NCBI GenBank assembly: GCA_035771165.1
Contig: JAWNZC010000406.1
Location: 4,959,001-5,023,000, forward strand
DNA length: 64,000 nucleotides
Direction of reading: 5' to 3'
Source: Paragorgia papillata
Taxonomy: Eukaryota; Cnidaria; Anthozoa; Scleralcyonacea; Coralliidae
Part shown: positions 9,909 through 22,400 of the stretch, in pieces
Layout: each line of letters starts with the position of its first letter
How positions within the stretch are numbered: position 1 is the first letter of the stretch
The notes under the pieces: model-generated
The model's input: only the letters and a program-made list of their open reading frames with translations
Told to the model about the DNA's origin: nothing
Databases searched by the model: none
Program-made: the position numbers and the translations under genes

Positions 9909-11601
9909 TTCTAAAATTCATTAATAATTCATGAGGAAAACACAAAGAAAAATCATGAGCGTATCGGATCTATATATGTGATATAGACTCGCTCTAAGTT
10001 TCTCGCTGGTTTTTAACGGCTAAGATAAGCTTAATTTTCAAAATTACTACGCCAATGAACGTATGAAGTGATTCTTTTTAGAAGCCATTTAAAAACCTTG
10101 CAGTACGGGCTTTATCGGCTCTAAAACACTCGGCTATCGCCTCGTGTTTTATATCCGATAAAGCCCTCCTGCGCGGTTTATAAATAGTACTTCTAAAATT
10201 CATTAATAATTCATGAGGAAAACACAAAGAAAAATCATGAGCGTATCGGATCTATATATGTGATATAGACTCGCTCTAAGTTTCTCGCTGGTTTTTAACG
10301 GCTAAGATAAGCTTAATTTTCAAAATTACTACGCCAATGAACGTATGAAGTGATTCTTTTTAGAAGCCATTTAAAAACCTTGCAGTACGGGCTTTATCGG
10401 CTCTAAAACATTCGGCTATCGCCTCGTGTTTTATATCCGATAAAGCCCTCCTGCGCGGTTTATAAATAGTACTTCTAAAATTCATTAATAATTCATGAGG
10501 AAAACACAAAGAAAAATCATGAGCGTATCGGATCTATATATGTGATATAGACTCGCTCTAAGTTTCTCGCTGGTTTTTAACGGCTAAGATAAGCTTAATT
10601 TTCAAAATTACTACGCCAATGAACGTATGAAGTGATTCTTTTTAGAAGCCATTTAAAAACCTTGCAGTACGGGCTTTATCGGCTCTAAAACACTCGGCTA
10701 TCGCCTCGTGTTTTATATCCGATAAAGCCCTCCTGCGCGGTTTATAAATAGTACTTCTAAAATTCATTAATAATTCATGAGGAAAACACAAAGAAAAATC
10801 ATGAGCGTATCGGATCTATATATGTGATATAGACTCGCTCTAAGTTTCTCGCTGGTTTTTAACGGCTAAGATAAGCTTAATTTTCAAAATTACTACGCCA
10901 ATGAACGTATGAAGTGATTCTTTTTAGAAGCCATTTAAAAACCTTGCAGTACGGGCTTTATCGGCTCTAAAACACTCGGCTATCGCCTCGTGTTTTATAT
11001 CCGATAAAGCCCTCCTGCGCGGTTTATAAATAGTACTTCTAAAATTCATTAATAATTCATGAGGAAAACACAAAGAAAAATCATGAGCGTATCGGATCTA
11101 TATATGTGATATAGACTCGCTCTAAGTTTCTCGCTGGTTTTTAACGGCTAAGATAAGCTTAATTTTCAAAATTACTACGCCAATGAACGTATGAAGTGAT
11201 TCTTTTTAGAAGCCATTTAAAAACCTTGCAGTACGGGCTTTATCGGCTCTAAAACACTCGGCTATCGCCTCGTGTTTTATATCCGATAAAGCCCTCCTGC
11301 GCGGTTTATAAATAGTACTTCTAAAATTCATTAATAATTCATGAGGAAAACACAAAGAAAAATCATGAGCGTATCGGATCTATATATGTGATATAGACTC
11401 GCTCTAAGTTTCTCGCTGGTTTTTAACGGCTAAGATAAGCTTAATTTTCAAAATTACTACGCCAATGAACGTATGAAGTGATTCTTTTTAGAAGCCATTT
11501 AAAAACCTTGCAGTACGGGCTTTATCGGCTCTAAAACACTCGGCTATCGCCTCGTGTTTTATATCCGATAAAGCCCTCCTGCGCGGTTTATAAATAGTAC
11601 A
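9909..11601. repeat. Six-copy tandem array of a 282-bp unit
   Basis: The unit border TTCTAAAATTCATTAATAAT recurs at 9909, 10191, 10473, 10755, 11037 and 11319, exactly 282 bp apart. The units are almost identical; copy 2 has CATTCGGC where the others have CACTCGGC. Each unit begins with TTCATGAGGAAAACACAAAG, the border of a MITE family also found at 40855, 51425 and (inverted) 37310-37445. Each ends with a palindrome built on GGGCTTTATCGG and CCGATAAAGCCC. Such uniformity implies very recent amplification or ongoing homogenisation. No coding frame runs through it. Confidence 0.95.
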
Positions 11602-11689
11602 TATAGCGTAGAATATACTTTACATGTTTTTTGTTGTGTTGTGGGGTTTTTCTTTGTTTTGTTTTTTTAGATAGAGCAAAGTGAAAAAG

Positions 11690-11805
11690 TGGTAAACTGC
11701 CGAGAATAGTTTTGATATAACAAAATGCTGACGTTTCGAGCGAAGCCCTTGCTCTGATGAAGGGCTCCGCTCGAAACGTCAGTATTTCGTTCAATGTGCT
11801 CTATC
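11690..11805. repeat. Foldback with hammerhead-like core words
   Basis: TGACGTTTCGAGCGAAGCCCTT and AAGGGCTCCGCTCGAAACGTCA are complementary around the centre at about 11752. The right half has CTGATGA (11754-11760), a short GGGC/GCTC stem and CGAAACGTC (11772-11780), the order of hammerhead ribozyme core boxes, though with one extra A before the stem. Related fragments occur at 47680-47700, 56827-56866 and 62040-62090. Confidence 0.5.
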
Positions 11806-11881
11806 CAAAAATAAGACGGCCAGGGTAGAAACTTTCAAAACCTAGAAGTTGAATCCTATTCAGTTGAATTGTCTAAAAATG

Positions 11882-12055
11882 GCATATTTTTTTTGGATTT
11901 TTTTTGAATTTTTGAGATTTTTTGGGGATTTTTTAGAATTTTTTCAGTGAAATTTTTGGTGATTTTCTGATATTTTTTGGAATTTTTTCAGATTTTGAGG
12001 GATTTTTTGAGATTTTTTTCAGATTTTGGGGATTTTTGGAGTGTACGGGATTTTC
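11882..12055. repeat. T/G-rich low-complexity tract
   Basis: About 170 bp made of TTTTTT runs joined by GGATT, GAATT and GAGATT, with almost no C on the plus strand until its end. It lies just beyond the donor of the last firm RhoBTB exon, so the intron RNA is A/C-rich here. It looks like degenerate tandem repeats of a word near GGATTTTTTGA. Confidence 0.7.
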
Positions 12056-12161
12056 GGAGTAATTCACGCTTCGCCTATCATGATTGGGCTTGTTAAGGGA
12101 CCAATTGCATGAAGCGTACTGGCCAAGCTAACCTCAACAATGTGTTTAATAATTAATATAC

Positions 12162-12407
12162 CTGCGCGGTGATAATGAGGTCAACCAGGTCGCCTGCACG
12201 ATCACTTTTTTTCTTACTCTCCAGAAGAGAAGATTCCATTTTCTTTTCGAGCCAAACCTCGCACAGAGAAACAAGTCGAGTTGAACAAAATTGATTGGCA
12301 ACCTTTAGGACTTCTGTGGCATCGTAGAGATCGAAATTCACCTCATCTGTGTATAGATACTGAAGACAACCCAAGAAACCATCAAGACCAACTGAAGGCA
12401 ACGGAAT
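12162..12407 (-). CDS. RHOBTB: RhoBTB exon 5: second half of BTB2
   Basis: The acceptor TTCTTGTAG sits behind a very long pyrimidine tract (the CAA-rich plus strand at 12411-12500), and the donor is CAG|GTATAT. The exon has 82 codons, phase 0 at both ends. It contains FLGCLQYLYTDEV, typical of the BTB region where helix A3 leads into the YLYT motif, then a helical segment ending in CEVWLEKKM. It continues directly from QESDESE at the end of exon 4. The reading stays open to the donor and no stop occurs, so the gene must continue further left. Confidence 0.85.
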
Positions 12408-13329
12408 CTACAAGAAAAACAACAACAAAAACAATAAACAACAAACAGCAAAAAAGCAACAGCAACAAGAACAGCAACACCACCACCGCCAACAACAACA
12501 ACAATGATAATAACAAAACTTACAAAATAACACACAACCACAAAATATACTCAACTGTACGCCACCTACACTTATGACTGAAACAGACAGACTAATCCAA
12601 GATGGTGGATATTTGGGCCCTTTTTCGGTTGATTCAGGTCTCGCTAAATCAACCCTAACTACAGCCCCCTTTTCCCATCGAGGTAAACCGAGCAATAACT
12701 ATCCGACATACTGCTGACCGAGTTTGGCGTCGATGGAAGTATTTGGGTTGATTTTATGACCGGAAAGTTCGATTTTGTCAAACTCGATTAATGATGGTCA
12801 GAATAGCCCCAAATTTCACAACGTGAAACACACTGCATTTACACAATAAACAAGTCAAATAGAAAATTAGATATTAAGCGAAATATTCATATTTTCATAT
12901 TTGTTACATACTTATACTGGCACACCACGAGTTTGGGTGACTGTGGGTATGTATGCTCAAGTCGGCCGTGACTAAAACGGATGACTCCAAACTCCAAAGA
13001 ACCCTCCCAGTTTTTCCGCGGCTTTTTCAAAATATGGCGCCAATATATTTTTTTCTCAGGGAGTCATGGGTGGCACAAGCCGTTCGCACGCTGCCTCTCG
13101 CCACTGAAGTTAAGCCCGATGGAATGGTGTTAGTATACTCGGATGGGTGACTTTATGTGAGTAGAGTTGTTGGTTCTCTCCTGTGCTTCGAGGGTTTTTC
13201 ACCGGGTTCTCTGGTTTTCCTCCCTCAGTACCATCAGGGATAGGAGTGGCACCCACCCCTGCCTTAGGGTAGTAGCCAACGAAAGTGGAGCCTTCTTGCT
13301 GACTCCGACTGCGGTCGACCACCACCACC

Positions 13330-13406
<77 letters not shown>

Positions 13407-16400
13407 CTTTGTCGTCAAGCTTCAGGGAGTCTCAAGATATTAGCAATCTTCTGCACAACCTACACCACAACAAAAACCCTAACCCTAGCTGTCTAGCTTT
13501 TTTGGAAAAACATATTTAACGACACATTTTGAAAAAGGCGCGGAAAGACTGGGAGGGTCCTTTCAGTGACATCCGCTCAAGTGGGCTGAGCCCGTACTTC
13601 TAAATTTTAGAAATCTGGGTTCAAACCATTTAGAAGTGGGGGTGATCAAGTTTCCTATCCAGTCTTTTTACTACCCATGCTAGAATTATACATGTACCTC
13701 CGACTCATCGCTTTCTTGGAAATTTCCACTCAGCATTGCTGCCATGAATTCACATCGTGAAATGAGAACAGACAGGTGAGCGCGAACAGTTTGATTTCCG
13801 ACTTGAAACGAGACATCTGAAAACCGGGACTTGTAAAAGAATAACAGCCCGTTGATGGCAACAAATTCGTCCTTCCATCTCTCGATGGCGTCCTCAACGC
13901 ACACGTCATCGTTCTTCAAAACATCCGTCAAACTCTCCACTTGGAAAATCTGTGCAACATCAAGGACAGCACTTCTGCGTTTCTCTTCGGCGATAGCCGC
14001 CGGATCGAGTTTCCCAGTGTACATGAAGCTCAAAACGTCATTCATGGCTCGTTTGGGAATATCCTCGCTCAAAGTGAGAAAAATGCGTTGCCCCTCATCG
14101 CGGTACACGCAATCATATGGGATATCACGATCACTCGAGACCTTCACCAATCCGACCACACGACGGGAGTTAATGTCCTTGCTCGTAAATTTCCCTTCAA
14201 GCTTGGCTTCGGGGTTTTCGACGTGAACGGTCGTGAGTCCCGAGTTGCTCAGGAATATTCGACGAAATAAAGAGGAGGTGCAACACAAGACCAGTCGATG
14301 AGCTTCCAGTGTACTCTTGTCGTTGAAGATAAACGTCACGTCGGTTCCAGAAGTCGGGTTCTGAAATAGCTTGGCTATGTCTTGAGGAAATGTCGACGGC
14401 TCCACGTTGACAACAGGTAGAGGGCCTTGAAAAAATATAATAAACAATTATTGCATGAGGATGATATCAAGAATTATCCAGACCGAGGTCAATGTTATCT
14501 GCCAAAGCCGAAGGCTGAGGTGGATAACAATGGCCAAGGCCTGGATAATTAACAGTTATACCATGAGCTCGAGTTGTATATGAGCTCATAGCCAATGAGG
14601 CGCTTCGCCGAGTTGGCTATTAGTTCGTATACAACGAGAGCGAATGGTATAACTGTTTTATTATATAGCCAAGCACTGTATACAAGAGACAAAATTACAG
14701 CGAAATGTTTGAAACAACAAACTTCCGCCATAGGCAACTAATACTTCCGCATGCGTAATGATGCATTCACATAGAGTTTCTCGCTGAGCTGTTCGGTAAA
14801 CAGCTTCGAAATGTTGTATAAATGTTGCTCGAGAGGCAAAAAATGTGTTAAGCAGATCAACAAAAAAGATTAAAAGGTAACTTTATGAAGTCAAAAGGTG
14901 GGTCAGTTGTTTATATTAGCGTTGCTGTCGTGAAAAAGGTTTTGATTTCATGCAAAAATGAAACTGAAACACCTTTGGCAGTGAAACTAAATTACTTAGT
15001 TGGTTGTTTTTGAAAAAGAACATGCTTTTTACTACTCCAAATGCTTATCTAAATAAAAAAAGTCTCTTTACTGGTAATCTCCTACGAAATGTGTGTTGTA
15101 AGCTTGATTTTAACCGTGAGTTTCTTTGTTTGGCAACAAATTAATATCAACACGTTAATTTAGTCGGGTTTTTGAAGTAAAAAGACGTAATTTTTAGGTG
15201 AATTTTACCATTTAACATGCTAAATTGTGTATCTGTTAATGTATTTTTACACAATGTTGTTTTTTTTATACATTGGTTTGAGGGTGTTGATGTTTTTCTG
15301 TATAAAAATCCGTCAATTTCAACTCTTCGGCAGTTTAAAAAAACATGCCGCCATCTTGTTTTTCTCTCTACTAGTAGGATATGAGTTGATAGCCTGGTAG
15401 TAGGGAACCAATCAGATTACGCAAAAGCTCATATCCGATAGCATGCTATATAATAATTATTGATATCATATGCGTATACCGAACTCAATAATTGTTTTAT
15501 TATACATTCAACACAGTTGTACTAACATGCAAGCAAAGTCTGGCAGTAAAAAGAGTTGTCTTCGTCAACAGAGGCAAATCTACTGGAAGCGATTTTGTTA
15601 TTTTCGCGCGCTTTGAGTAGCGACGTTATCAGAGTCCAACAAGTTACAGTATTCGACGGAAATGACGTAACAGCGGCCGGACATTGAGAGTTAACTAGAG
15701 TACGTTGACGAATAAGAAACGAGAATGAAGTTTGAATGTGTAATAAAAGTTAACGTGGTTTTCAATAAATTTACTAGAGGGCACTCAGACAATGCATATC
15801 TCCGCCAAAGACGTCCTGGGAGTTTATTAAAAAATTAAGCTCTGAAGGAAGGCGTTTATTATAGCGAGATCTAGAGGCGTTTATTAGAAAACAAAGATTA
15901 CTGAGCGCGGAATGCAGAAGTCTGAAAACGAATTCGTCAATATGACGACTAGATAACTTGAGTTATTATATCCTCGCAATTAATCGTCCAATCAAATGTC
16001 TACATTAGCGTCACGTGCCAGCCCAATATTTTAGGATGTAGGGCAACTATACATATTGGGCAGCAACCTCCGGACAGGTGCACAAGGTATATTTACTTGC
16101 CAATCGCACGATTATTTGTTCGATATAATAAAACACCCATTGGATTCATCTTCGCCCGATATGGAAAATATTTAAGTCTCAAATTTTAATATTAGGCTCG
16201 ACCGAAGGCTCGACCGAAGGCTCGACCGAAGGAAGGCTCGACCTTCGGTCTCGCCCAATATTGAATTTTCGACTTAAATATTTTGCCATATCGGGCTTAG
16301 ATGAATCCAATAAGTTATATTATTATTCGATTTATTTTTATCTTCCTTTTAATTGGTTGAGGGACCGCTACGTCACCTGCAAATAACTGCCTACAAATAA

Positions 16401-19400
16401 CAGTCTGCTCATGCGCATTAGTCGGAGATGTTGTTTTGCAGCAAATAATATTCTACTCATGCGCGTTACACTCAATTTCGGCAAACGTAAATCGCTCGTT
16501 CAGCCAAGCTAGAAAGAAATGAATGGACATAATTACAGGTAAACAATGTCAAATAAAAATAAATCGAATAATAAAACAATTATTGAACTCGGTTTTCACA
16601 AAATATCGTGATTTGTCAGTGTCTCGCAGTTCAGTTATTTGCAACTGATCTGCTCGCCACTGACAAATCACGATATTTTGCTAAAAACCTCGTCCAATAA
16701 TTGTTAATTACTTTTTCAGTATGATGGTCTGTATATACAGTACGTGTAAAGTTTTGAAAAAAATTCGATAAATAATTTTTAAGGATATTAAATGTTCCAC
16801 AATTCTGCTTTCCTTATATTACGTCATCACATGCCTTTTTTGCATATTACAAAAACCTTAATAACTCAAAAACAAAAATCGATTTCGCTAACTTTTAAGG
16901 ACAGTCTTCATTATTGTAGAGGTGCTTTCAATTGAAACAAAAACAGTTTTGGGGATTAGGGGCACTGTACCGACAGTGTGTTCTACTGCAAGAAGCTTCA
17001 TCTTGAAAGGTAATGCAATAAAAAGGTTTATTTTTTTATCAATCGTGAGCGGGCGGAATCCTAGGTAATGCTGCAATTTGATTGGCTGCGTGAGCGGGCA
17101 GTTTTTTACGATATCTGACCACGGTCACGGAATCCTAAATTTAATTTTAAAATTCATTTAAAATTGACCGATTTTCATAACTATTTCGCTTGTCACAGAA
17201 AAAATAAATTCAACAGAGAGCTACGGGGATGCAAATGAGTTTTATTATCCAAATGGTTTTGACAACTTCATGTGTAAACAGCGAATTTTAAAAGAAACGC
17301 TGGGAAAACTGTGACAAAGCAAAATTTTCGAGTTGACATTTATAAAGAAAACAGTTTAAAACGGTAGGAAAAACATACATAAACTTGTGAACACAGTATT
17401 TTGAATCACTAAATGAAACTATATAGAAATATATATAAAAAATCATACCACCAGATTAAGATAGAAAAGCTCAGTGAAATCTTTTGACACTAAACTGTCT
17501 TTCTTTTGTTATCCGCCAACCGCTATACTCAACAAAACCGCTACAAGTCTTTTACCTTTTAGCCAAACATTTTCCACATGCCAACCTCATCGTCTCATGT
17601 CCTTGAAACTTGAAATTACAAATGGCTTACTGACAAGCATTTTCGTCTTCAAACTCGAGGACCACACTTTCAATTTTCATGCAGTCAGTCAAATATTGAA
17701 AGCGACTTTCCAAGCGAACAGCCAAAAACGAGCAAGCGACGAAGAAGAACGTCGAAGAATCTTTATCAACTAAACTTTAAAAACACTTGGACTGCATTTT
17801 GACTTCCCTTCGTAACTAGATCTTCGAGTTTTGAATGGTTTTTTATGACAAAAAAGGTTCCAAGCTTCCCTGTAAGACTGCATGTCGGCAGTTGTTTTCT
17901 CTCGAACGATAAACTTTGGACTTTTGAATATCACGTGAACGTCATCTCGATTACGCAACTTAATTGAATTATGTTAATTTCTCTAATTATGTAACAAAAA
18001 AATAAATAAGTTATTTACCGTTTTGGTCGGTCCGTATTGAAAAATATTTGCCCTCGGTCTCAAAAATGTCCCTCGGCCTGCGGCCTCGGGCCTTTTTTAA
18101 GACCTCGGGCAAATATTTTTCTATACGGACCTCCCAGCCGGTAAATAACATATATTTCTTTGTGTACAATTCCGTCCGGGTTTTAGTTTACTGGAGTGCG
18201 TTTGTTACAGGGAGGCGTTTATTCCAAGGAGGGGGGCGTTTATAAGAGGGGGGCGTTTATTTGATATTGGGCGTCTATTGGAATAAATACGGTATAAGGA
18301 AACGAGATATCCCGCTAACTAAGCTAGCTCACCAGACCAACAGAGTGTATAAATATTAAAGTTATTTCACTTACATGGTGGAGGAAGAAATGGTATGTTC
18401 GGTGATCTTCTGTTACGTCTTAATCCACAACAGCAGCCAACTGAATTTAGTCTTGGTTGTTGATGATTGTAATATCTCACAGCGGTCTGAAATACTTCTT
18501 TTACCCCTCGGTTTTCCTTGGCACTGGTTTCACAATAGATTGCACCTAACAACAATAGCAAGTCATGATGATTAACTTTTCACCTCGTAGGGGTTTCCTA
18601 CTGACAAATAAAATAGTCAAGCGTTGGCCATGTATACACCGGCAGACCTGGAAAAAGTGTTCAATGTTCCTCGGATCCTGAATTTGCCGTAACAATGCAT
18701 TTCCCGACTACACATTAAGCAGTGCTGAAAAATGTCCGGCAGCGTCGCTGGGAAATTTTTTGTATCTTGCAGGAAATATTTGTCAGTTTTTTTAATTCAA
18801 GTCACGGTCACACAGTCACACAATTTTGATGGGCATCACTTTTGATCGAATATCAAGTTTCATATTCGATGACTCATCTTTCTATATTCTTGCCAAACCC
18901 AGCGGCGATTTGTAAACAATTCGAAAGTGTTTTGAAGGTTTATTACATGACCTTAACCTGTCTAAGTTTCGTATATCCTTGCGCAAATGACGCAACGATT
19001 TGTTCCAGAAAACAATGAAATATTTCAGTATAGTGTTGCTGTTGCAGGCTGCAGCTGTCATTGTGCATTTGTAAGAATGCAAGCTGCTTTTATCTTATTC
19101 AACTGTTTCAGCATTTCGATTTTTGACGTTAGTACTTGTATTACATAGTATTCAATTGAAAAAGTTCGCTATTTCAAAGTATTAAAATCTTTATTAAAAT
19201 CAGCTACATATAGATTGGCCGTTGCATGGAACGCTTTACCGGAAGAGATCAAAGGGCAACAGAACATAAAAAATGTAATATAATGTAAATTTAGACTGTA
19301 TTGATTTCATATCATACAATAACAATAGAAATTCCGATTATGTTTATTATAATTAGTATAACATTTTCACTAATACACTTTTATATAACTATTTATTTGT

Positions 19401-22400
19401 GTAATAATTAAATATTACTATCATTTTTTTTTACGGAATAATTTTAATTTATGAAACTAATTCATAATCATACTGTAAATACACGACCACATCAGCAGAT
19501 ACTGCTGCAATACTTACCATCGTGTTAAAATAAATTATTTTGTATTGTATTGTATTGTATTGTATTGTATTGTATTGTACTGTATTGTATTGTATTGTAT
19601 TGTATGTATAGATACCACATTCAGATAAATTATGGTTTTGAGATACAATCTTGCAAGTCTGGTGGTATCACAACTTATAAAATTGAAAAATTCTATCAAG
19701 CAGGAAATCGTTAATTTAGTTTAGCAGGAAATATTTATTTTTGGATTTTGCTGCCAGGAAGAAAAACGCTTTATCTAGGACTGACATTAAGGTTCCTTCC
19801 TACATAAGGAGGTTAAATATAACCGTCAACTGAATCTGGAACTCAAGTATATGTTGGTTGGAACCCTTGCAGCCAGTGAGGAAATAAAATAATCTTCAAA
19901 TCTATTAACAGGATACAAAGATTGAGGAACACATCACAATCTTAAACCATCAAAATTCATTCTTAAAGTATTTGAAAAACCCAAAATATTCCTCAGTCTT
20001 AGGCCCTTAACAAATCTTCCTGAGGATCTAGGATCCCGAGATCCTACTTTTTTCCAAGGTCTGAATATATGCTCTTCGAGGTACAAACTACTTAATAACC
20101 GACAGTGAGTTGGGACAGTCAGATTTTTCATATTACTATACATTTTTTCTAATTCCGTGATTATAATTGGTCAGACAGTTTGTGAGAATTCTCGATATAT
20201 GCATCGTATTTGGCGCTGTGATTGTCAGGTTCTGAACCCACAATGCTATTACGTGTAGTTTCTGGAGGTATTATCATAGGAAAAAGGACTTATCATGCAT
20301 GTGCTGACGTGAACTGTCCAGCTAGGCAAACCGAAGAAAAGCGCGGGGAAGAAAAGCGCGGGAAAGAAGCAACTGTCTTTGAATTGCGTTTTTTTAACCT
20401 CTTTTTTTTTCTTTTAAGAGAGCGATTTTCTTTACATTATCAACTGAAAATCTATAATAAAACAATTATTGAATTCAACGTTTTTGATATCAAGAATTAT
20501 CAAGGTCTCAGACAACATTATCAGCTTCAGCCTTCTGATATCTAGACAGAACAGACCTGCATCCATGGCATTTATTAAAAACCTTGGCGCTGAGTGGCAA
20601 TTATTAATAGTACCTTCTCTTAAAGCTAAACGCACACCTTCCACATGTAGGACAAAATCATTTGCAGCATTCTCCAGTTGGCTATTTAAATAAACAGAAG
20701 AAAAAAAATCCGATATTAAAAGCTGTAACTGTTTTATATGATGTACAGTACCATACTGTTAGCTAAAAATGTAATTTATGCCACCATAGTCCCTAGAATT
20801 ATAATATTGTCTGGAGACACGGCGAACATCAAAGCAGTTAACAATGAGCTACAGTTTAGGTTGAGGGTGGCAAATAAGGTACACAATCCTTTGTTTTACA
20901 TTCATTAATATTTATAAAGCAACGCTGCTATTGGTTGATTGCTTCATTATACCAAAAATACAATGTGTTCAGCAAGCGCTAAGGTGAAATAAGGTGCACA
21001 AATGTGAACAAAAACCAAGAACAAAGGCTTTGGCCCTGTTTCCAGACAATTTATTTCTAGGGACTATGATGCCACTTTTGAAATTTTATGATGCCACGTT
21101 TGGAATTTAGACTAAACCTACAGTATATATATATATACCGTAGATATATATATATATAGGTTATAGGCCATAACTCATTGAGTAAACTTATTGCTGCCTA
21201 TTGGTTCTCCCTTTGGCAAGTACAATTGTCTAGTAGCAGCAGTGCCCCATACGACAAGCACAATTTTGTAGGACAATTTAAATCAAATACTTGTTATTAA
21301 CAGTTTGCCTACATGTACAACATAAAATGTTGGACCAACACTAACTCAATTGCAGTGATTGCATGCCCACCCAATAATGGTCTCCCACATTTCCAAATTG
21401 ATGATTTTGAACACTTGAATTATAGTTAAAGGACATTGGCAATAAAAATGAAGTTTGTCAAATTTGAAAGAACTCATAAAATTGTAATTGAAGATCTTTT
21501 ACAACTATTTTGTATCTTTCTTCGTTTTTAAAATATTTCAGTTTGTTTGATATGTAAATTAGATGATCTCTGACGTCAGGAGCAGGGTACAGTATTTTCA
21601 TACGTTACAAAATCACTTACACATCTATGATTGCTCAACATAAAATATTCAGAGTCACAAGGCATTTTCATGTGCACAGTTTCAAGTTATTTCGTTAAAC
21701 AAACTTGGAGATATAACTGATTTTGCTAGGTGTGAAAATACTGTACCCTGCTCCTGACATCAGAGATCATCTAATTTACATATCAAACAAACTGGAATAT
21801 CTTGAAAACGAAGAAAGATACACAAAAGTTGTAAAAGATCTTCTATTACAATTTTACGAGTTCTTTCAAATTAGACAAACTTCCTTTTTATTGCCAAATA
21901 AATGTCCTTTATTATATAAAATAGAGTGTTTTATTGATTTTTCCATCACTAATAAAAGTGATAATCTCACATGTGCAATTATTTATGATATAATTGCACA
22001 TGTGATGATTATCGCTGAATCAGCATTATAGTTTAATACAATTTTTGCAAGGCAATAGGACAATTTTTTTATATAATAAACAGAACAATACATGGATGCT
22101 TGGAAATATGAAATTTATTTCTCGTGTTGACCAGGAAATAAATTTCATATTTCCGCACATCCATGTATTATTCTCTATTTAATTAATGACTTCAAACCTA
22201 GGGAATTAACCCTTTCCCTACTGTGGTCTGCAGCCTTTTATTTACTCTGGCTAACACCAGACAATTTTACTTTTCAAGGGAAGAACGCTAGTATGGAAAG
22301 GGTTAAAGGCTCTCAACAGCATATACCACATGACTAAGCCTGAATATTTTGTACATACTGGGTGCCAAAGTACAATTGTCACAAAATGACAGTGAAATGT

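Larger units (their letters stand above)
14426..18374. other. RhoBTB intron 3
   Basis: A nearly 4-kb intron. It holds palindromic sequence at 14555-14650 (ACCATGAGCTCGAGTTGTAT and a diverged inverse), foldbacks at 16141-16310, 16575-16703 and 18011-18148, and GGCGTTTAT-rich words near 15840 and 18210-18260. Open frames at 16888-17958 show no family signature. Confidence 0.6.

Noticed and set aside
9909..11601. CRISPR-like or other spaced direct repeat array
   Set aside because: The 282-bp units are identical end to end with no unique spacers, in an animal genome; it is an ordinary tandem array of a MITE.
12281..12695. Asn/Thr-rich (plus) and Val/Cys-rich (minus) open frames
   Set aside because: They are the long polypyrimidine tract of the RhoBTB exon 5 acceptor and its complement.
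13110..13496. Open frames with polyglutamine (plus) or polyleucine (minus)
   Set aside because: They read through the (CAA)n tail of a 5S-derived SINE in a RhoBTB intron.
13852..14270. Two plus-strand open frames of 109 and 124 codons
   Set aside because: Antisense shadows of RhoBTB exon 4; composition follows the minus-strand codons and no family signature is seen.
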